Assembly: GCA_014874425.1 (NCBI GenBank)
Contig: JACWAG010000481.1
Span: 1 to 7,079, forward strand
Direction of reading: 5' to 3'
Length of the DNA: 7,079 bases
From: Syntrophaceae bacterium
GTDB lineage: Bacteria > Desulfobacterota > Desulfomonilia > Desulfomonilales > Desulfomonilaceae
Shown: positions 4,532 to 7,079 of the stretch, in pieces
Position numbering within the stretch: the first letter of the stretch is position 1
How the letters are laid out: every line of letters starts with the position of its first letter
Made by a program: the position numbers and the translations under genes
Notes under the pieces: model-generated
What the model was told of the DNA's origin: nothing
Databases searched by the model: none
Seen by the model: only the letters and a program-made list of their open reading frames with translations

Positions 4532-5563
4532 ATGAAAACAATTGTACCTGTTCATGAGGCCGTGGGTTCGGCCTTGTGTCATGATATCACGGAGGTGAGG
4601 CCTGGAAAGTTTAAGGGCAGGGCTTTTAAAAAGGGCCATATCGTGCGTCCTGATGATGTTCAGAAATTGCTCAGTCTGGGAAAGGAACATCTTTACGTTC
4701 TGAGCCTGAAACCGGGCGTTATCCATGAAGATGACGCTGCCGTTATGATAGCCCGGGTGGCGATAGGTTCAGGTCTTACGATTTCGGAACCGGTTGAGGG
4801 CAGAGTAAACATGATCGCAAGTTCGCAAGGTCTGTTGAAAATCAACGTTGAAATCCTTAATCAGCTCAACTTTATAGAGGATGTCGCTGTGGGTACCCTT
4901 CATACAAACCAACGGGTTGATACCGAGCAGGTTGTAGCGGCGACCAGAATCATACCATTGATGATAGAGGCTGAAAGAATTGCTTTGGTTGAAGATATTT
5001 GTAGGAAAAACTACCCGGTTATTCAGATCAAACCATTTGCTTCACTCAATGTCGGTATCGTGACCACAGGCAGCGAAGTTTACAAAGGACGGATCCAGGA
5101 CGGTTTCGGCCCTGTGCTTCGATCCAAGTTTGCATCAATTGGGTCGAGGATAATGCGACAGGTTTTTGTTTCTGACAGTGTCTCCATGACCGTTCAAGCC
5201 ATTAGCTCTCTACTTTCAGAAGGGGCCCAAATGATTGCAGTTACTGGAGGTATGTCGGTAGACCCTGATGATCAGACACCACTATCGATAAGAGAGGCGG
5301 GCGCACGTGTTGTATCTTATGGGGCCGCCACGTTCCCTGGAGCGATGTTCATGCTCGCATATATCGGCGACGTCCCTATTCTTGGTCTACCAGCATGTGT
5401 CATGTATCACAATGCAAGCGTCTTTGATCTTGTCGTTCCTCGTATTCTAGCCGGAGATTCCATTACCAGGGCCGACATAGTCGCACTGGGGCATGGAGGA
5501 CTCTGCTCTCTCTGTAAGGAGTGCAGGTACCCGATGTGCGCCTTCGGCAAAAGCTGTCAATAG
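4532..5563 (+). CDS. MoeA/Mog-like molybdopterin-binding protein with Cys-rich tail
   Basis: A 343-residue cytoplasmic protein that probably binds molybdopterin for cofactor maturation or delivery. The N-terminal part (1-60) resembles a MoeA-type opening (VHEAVGSALCHDITEV, then KGRAFKKGHIVRPDDV). The C-terminal part (about 170-310) is a MoaB/Mog fold with TTGSE (178-182), VTGGMSVDPDDQTP (237-250, the pterin-phosphate loop) and ILGLPACVMYHN (283-294). It is shorter than true MoeA (about 400) and differs from it between these parts, so it is probably not the general Mo insertase. After the Mog fold comes an added tail with C325, C328, C331, C336 and C342 (C-x2-C-x2-C-x4-C-x5-C), which could bind zinc or an Fe-S cluster. 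It starts at ATG 4532, with a GA-rich ribosome binding site just upstream. Mop begins 50 nt downstream on the same strand, so an operon and a dedicated role in loading Mop are the likely reading. Confidence 0.85.
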   Translation: MKTIVPVHEAVGSALCHDITEVRPGKFKGRAFKKGHIVRPDDVQKLLSLGKEHLYVLSLKPGVIHEDDAAVMIARVAIGSGLTISEPVEGRVNMIASSQGLLKINVEILNQLNFIEDVAVGTLHTNQRVDTEQVVAATRIIPLMIEAERIALVEDICRKNYPVIQIKPFASLNVGIVTTGSEVYKGRIQDGFGPVLRSKFASIGSRIMRQVFVSDSVSMTVQAISSLLSEGAQMIAVTGGMSVDPDDQTPLSIREAGARVVSYGAATFPGAMFMLAYIGDVPILGLPACVMYHNASVFDLVVPRILAGDSITRADIVALGHGGLCSLCKECRYPMCAFGKSCQ

Positions 5564-5596
5564 TTGAATAATGTCCTGAGTTTTATCAACAATTTC

Positions 5597-5604
5597 AGAA
5601 AGGA
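5597..5604 (+). promoter_or_regulatory. ribosome binding site of mop
   Basis: AGAAAGGA lies 9 nt upstream of ATG 5614. The resulting N-terminus aligns residue for residue with the known Mop start. No terminator is visible in the 50-nt gap after the upstream gene, supporting co-transcription. Confidence 0.65.
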
Positions 5605-5613
5605 TGTCGCAAC

Positions 5614-7079
5614 ATGATCAAGAAGACTATTAACTTAAACGGCGTGAGCAAGATGCTCTTGGCAGACCCTGAATCTTCTCTGGCTGAAGTTATCAGGGAA
5701 CAGTTCGGACTCACAGGCACGAAAGTGGGATGTGGCAAGGGCCAGTGTGGCGCATGCTCGGTCATCATGAATGGCAAACTGGTCAAATCATGTATGACTA
5801 AAATTAAGCGAGTTCAGGATGGCGCTTATGTTACAACAATAGAAGGTTTTGGAACTCCAACTGACTTACACCCTCTTCAGTTGGCGTGGGTAGTTCATGG
5901 TGGCGCCCAATGTGGATTTTGTTCACCAGGCTTCATCGTGTCAGCGAAAGCTCTGCTCGATGAAAATATTAATCCCACGAGAGACCAGGTAAGGGATTGG
6001 TTCCACAAGAATCGAAATGCTTGCCGTTGCACTGGCTACAAGCCGCTTGTCGATGCAGTGATGGATGCCGCGAAAGTGCTACGCGGAGAGATGACCAAGA
6101 CTGAGTTAGCATTCAAACTGCCAGAGGATGGCAGGATCTGGGGGACCAATTATCCTAGACCTACCGCAATAGCAAAGGTAACGGGAACGATAGATTATGG
6201 AGCTGATCTAATTGCCAAGATGCCTGCCGGAACACTACATCTGGCCTTGGCTCAGGCAAAGGTTTCGCATGCCAAAATATTGTCTATAGACACGTCAGAA
6301 GCTGAGAAAATGCCAGGTGTAGAGAAGGTAATTACTCACAAGGACGTTAAAGGAAAGAACCGCATTACCGGACTAATAACTTTCCCTACCAACAAAGGCG
6401 ATGGTTGGGACAGGCCAATACTTTGTGATGAAAAGGTATTTCAGTTTGGGGACGCTATAGCTATCGTAGCAGCGGATACCGAGGCGCACGCGCGAGCAGC
6501 CGCAGACAAGGTGAAGGTCAACCTCGAGCAACTACCAGCATACATGAGCGCTCCAGCGGCAATGGCTGACGACGCGATTGAGATTCATCCAGGCACGCCA
6601 AACGTTTATTATGAGCAAAAGCGGGCCAAAGGAGCGGACACAGGACCTCTCATGAAATCAGCAGCTTATGTGGTAGAAGGCGAATATTACCTTCAGAGGC
6701 AACCACACCTGACTATGGAACCTGATGTAGGTTTTGCCTATTTTGACGAGGATGGCCGTCTCACAATTCACTCCAAGAGTATCGGGATTCATCTTCATCA
6801 CGCCATGATCTGCCCCGGTCTAGGTATAGAACCCGAAAAACTGAGGCTGGTTCAGAATCCTGCTGGCGGCACATTTGGCTACAAATTCAGCCCCACAATG
6901 GAAGCCCTTGTTGGGGTGGCTGCTATAGCAACCAACAAGCCCGTAGCTTTAAAATATGATTACTATCAACATATAACCTACACCGGGAAAAGGTCTCCAT
7001 TCTTTGTTGATCTAAAATATGGCGCTGACAAAGATGGCAAGATTGTCGCTATGGAAGGTGACTGGATTGTTGATCATGG
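5614..7079 (+). CDS. mop: molybdenum aldehyde oxidoreductase Mop, xanthine oxidase family (N-terminal 488 codons; cut by right edge)
   Basis: Oxidises aldehydes to carboxylic acids in the cytoplasm using a molybdenum-pterin cofactor (molybdopterin cytosine dinucleotide in D. gigas Mop) and two [2Fe-2S] clusters, without a FAD domain. The plant-type cluster ligands are C40, C45, C48 and C60 (CGKGQCGAC). The second, in the four-helix domain, has C100, C103, C137 and C139 (CGFC and CRC). A linker leads into the first Mo-binding domain at about 180 with GRIWGTNYPRPTAIAKVTG. VITHKDVKGKNRITGLITF follows, then GGTFGYK at 418-424, whose F421-G422 pair sits beside the metal in the D. gigas enzyme. All these numbers equal those I recall for D. 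gigas Mop (907 residues), so nothing is inserted or lost over this half. The frame is open to the window edge; the second Mo domain with the catalytic glutamate lies beyond. The FAD-free architecture and close resemblance make this assignment firm. Confidence 0.97.
   Translation, partial: MIKKTINLNGVSKMLLADPESSLAEVIREQFGLTGTKVGCGKGQCGACSVIMNGKLVKSCMTKIKRVQDGAYVTTIEGFGTPTDLHPLQLAWVVHGGAQCGFCSPGFIVSAKALLDENINPTRDQVRDWFHKNRNACRCTGYKPLVDAVMDAAKVLRGEMTKTELAFKLPEDGRIWGTNYPRPTAIAKVTGTIDYGADLIAKMPAGTLHLALAQAKVSHAKILSIDTSEAEKMPGVEKVITHKDVKGKNRITGLITFPTNKGDGWDRPILCDEKVFQFGDAIAIVAADTEAHARAAADKVKVNLEQLPAYMSAPAAMADDAIEIHPGTPNVYYEQKRAKGADTGPLMKSAAYVVEGEYYLQRQPHLTMEPDVGFAYFDEDGRLTIHSKSIGIHLHHAMICPGLGIEPEKLRLVQNPAGGTFGYKFSPTMEALVGVAAIATNKPVALKYDYYQHITYTGKRSPFFVDLKYGADKDGKIVAMEGDWIVDH

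Noticed and set aside
4532..5563. Assignment of the pterin-binding protein as the housekeeping MoeA
   Set aside because: It is about 60 residues shorter than typical MoeA, has an added cysteine tail, and sits in the mop operon.
1..7079. CRISPR arrays, tRNA or rRNA genes, transposases, integrases
   Set aside because: No regularly spaced direct repeats, no tRNA- or rRNA-like sequence, and no recombinase motifs were seen on either strand.

Overview
The window looks like chromosomal DNA of a strictly anaerobic Desulfobacterota (deltaproteobacterial) bacterium, such as a sulfate reducer or syntroph. The strongest pointer is the right-hand gene. Its product follows the Desulfovibrio gigas molybdenum aldehyde oxidoreductase (Mop) without a visible gap: all eight Fe-S cysteines and the Phe421-Gly422 pair fall at the residue numbers I recall for the D. 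gigas protein. A tungsten/molybdenum AOR-family enzyme in the same window also fits an anaerobe. The species assignment is inference from protein resemblance only.

Left part (1-1926), mostly minus strand: this is a sparse, decaying stretch. Bases 1-58 hold the first 19 codons of a probable MaoC-like hydratase running off the left edge. Bases about 180-540 carry a broken C-terminal piece of a RecD2-type helicase. Bases 541-869 show nothing I can support. Bases 870-1145 encode a small exported or membrane-anchored protein with two CX3C motifs, an unusual TTG start with a strong ribosome binding site, and a good sigma-70-type promoter overlapped by a palindrome. Bases 1300-1430 contain three successive inverted repeats and no gene. 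Bases 1506-1808 are the C-terminal remnant of a D-2-hydroxyacid dehydrogenase.

Centre (1927-3798, minus): a complete 623-residue AOR-family oxidoreductase with its [4Fe-4S] cysteines intact. Two places near the predicted active site differ from ordinary aldehyde ferredoxin oxidoreductases, so its substrate should not be assumed.

Divergent control region (3799-4531): about 730 bases without a gene separate the leftward AOR gene from the rightward pair. It holds a perfect 14-bp palindrome, a TTGACAC/GTGTCAA inverted repeat, further TGTCAA/TTGACA copies, a good plus-strand promoter, and a leader of about 320 nt with potential hairpins.

Right part (4532-7079, plus): a MoeA/Mog-like molybdopterin-binding protein with a five-cysteine C-terminal tail lies 50 bases upstream of mop, which is cut off by the right edge. 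The likely logic is a dedicated cofactor-handling protein co-expressed with a Mo enzyme. Next to them, a second and unrelated pterin enzyme of the AOR family is transcribed the other way from a shared regulatory region. No electron-carrier, CRISPR, tRNA, rRNA or transposase gene was seen.
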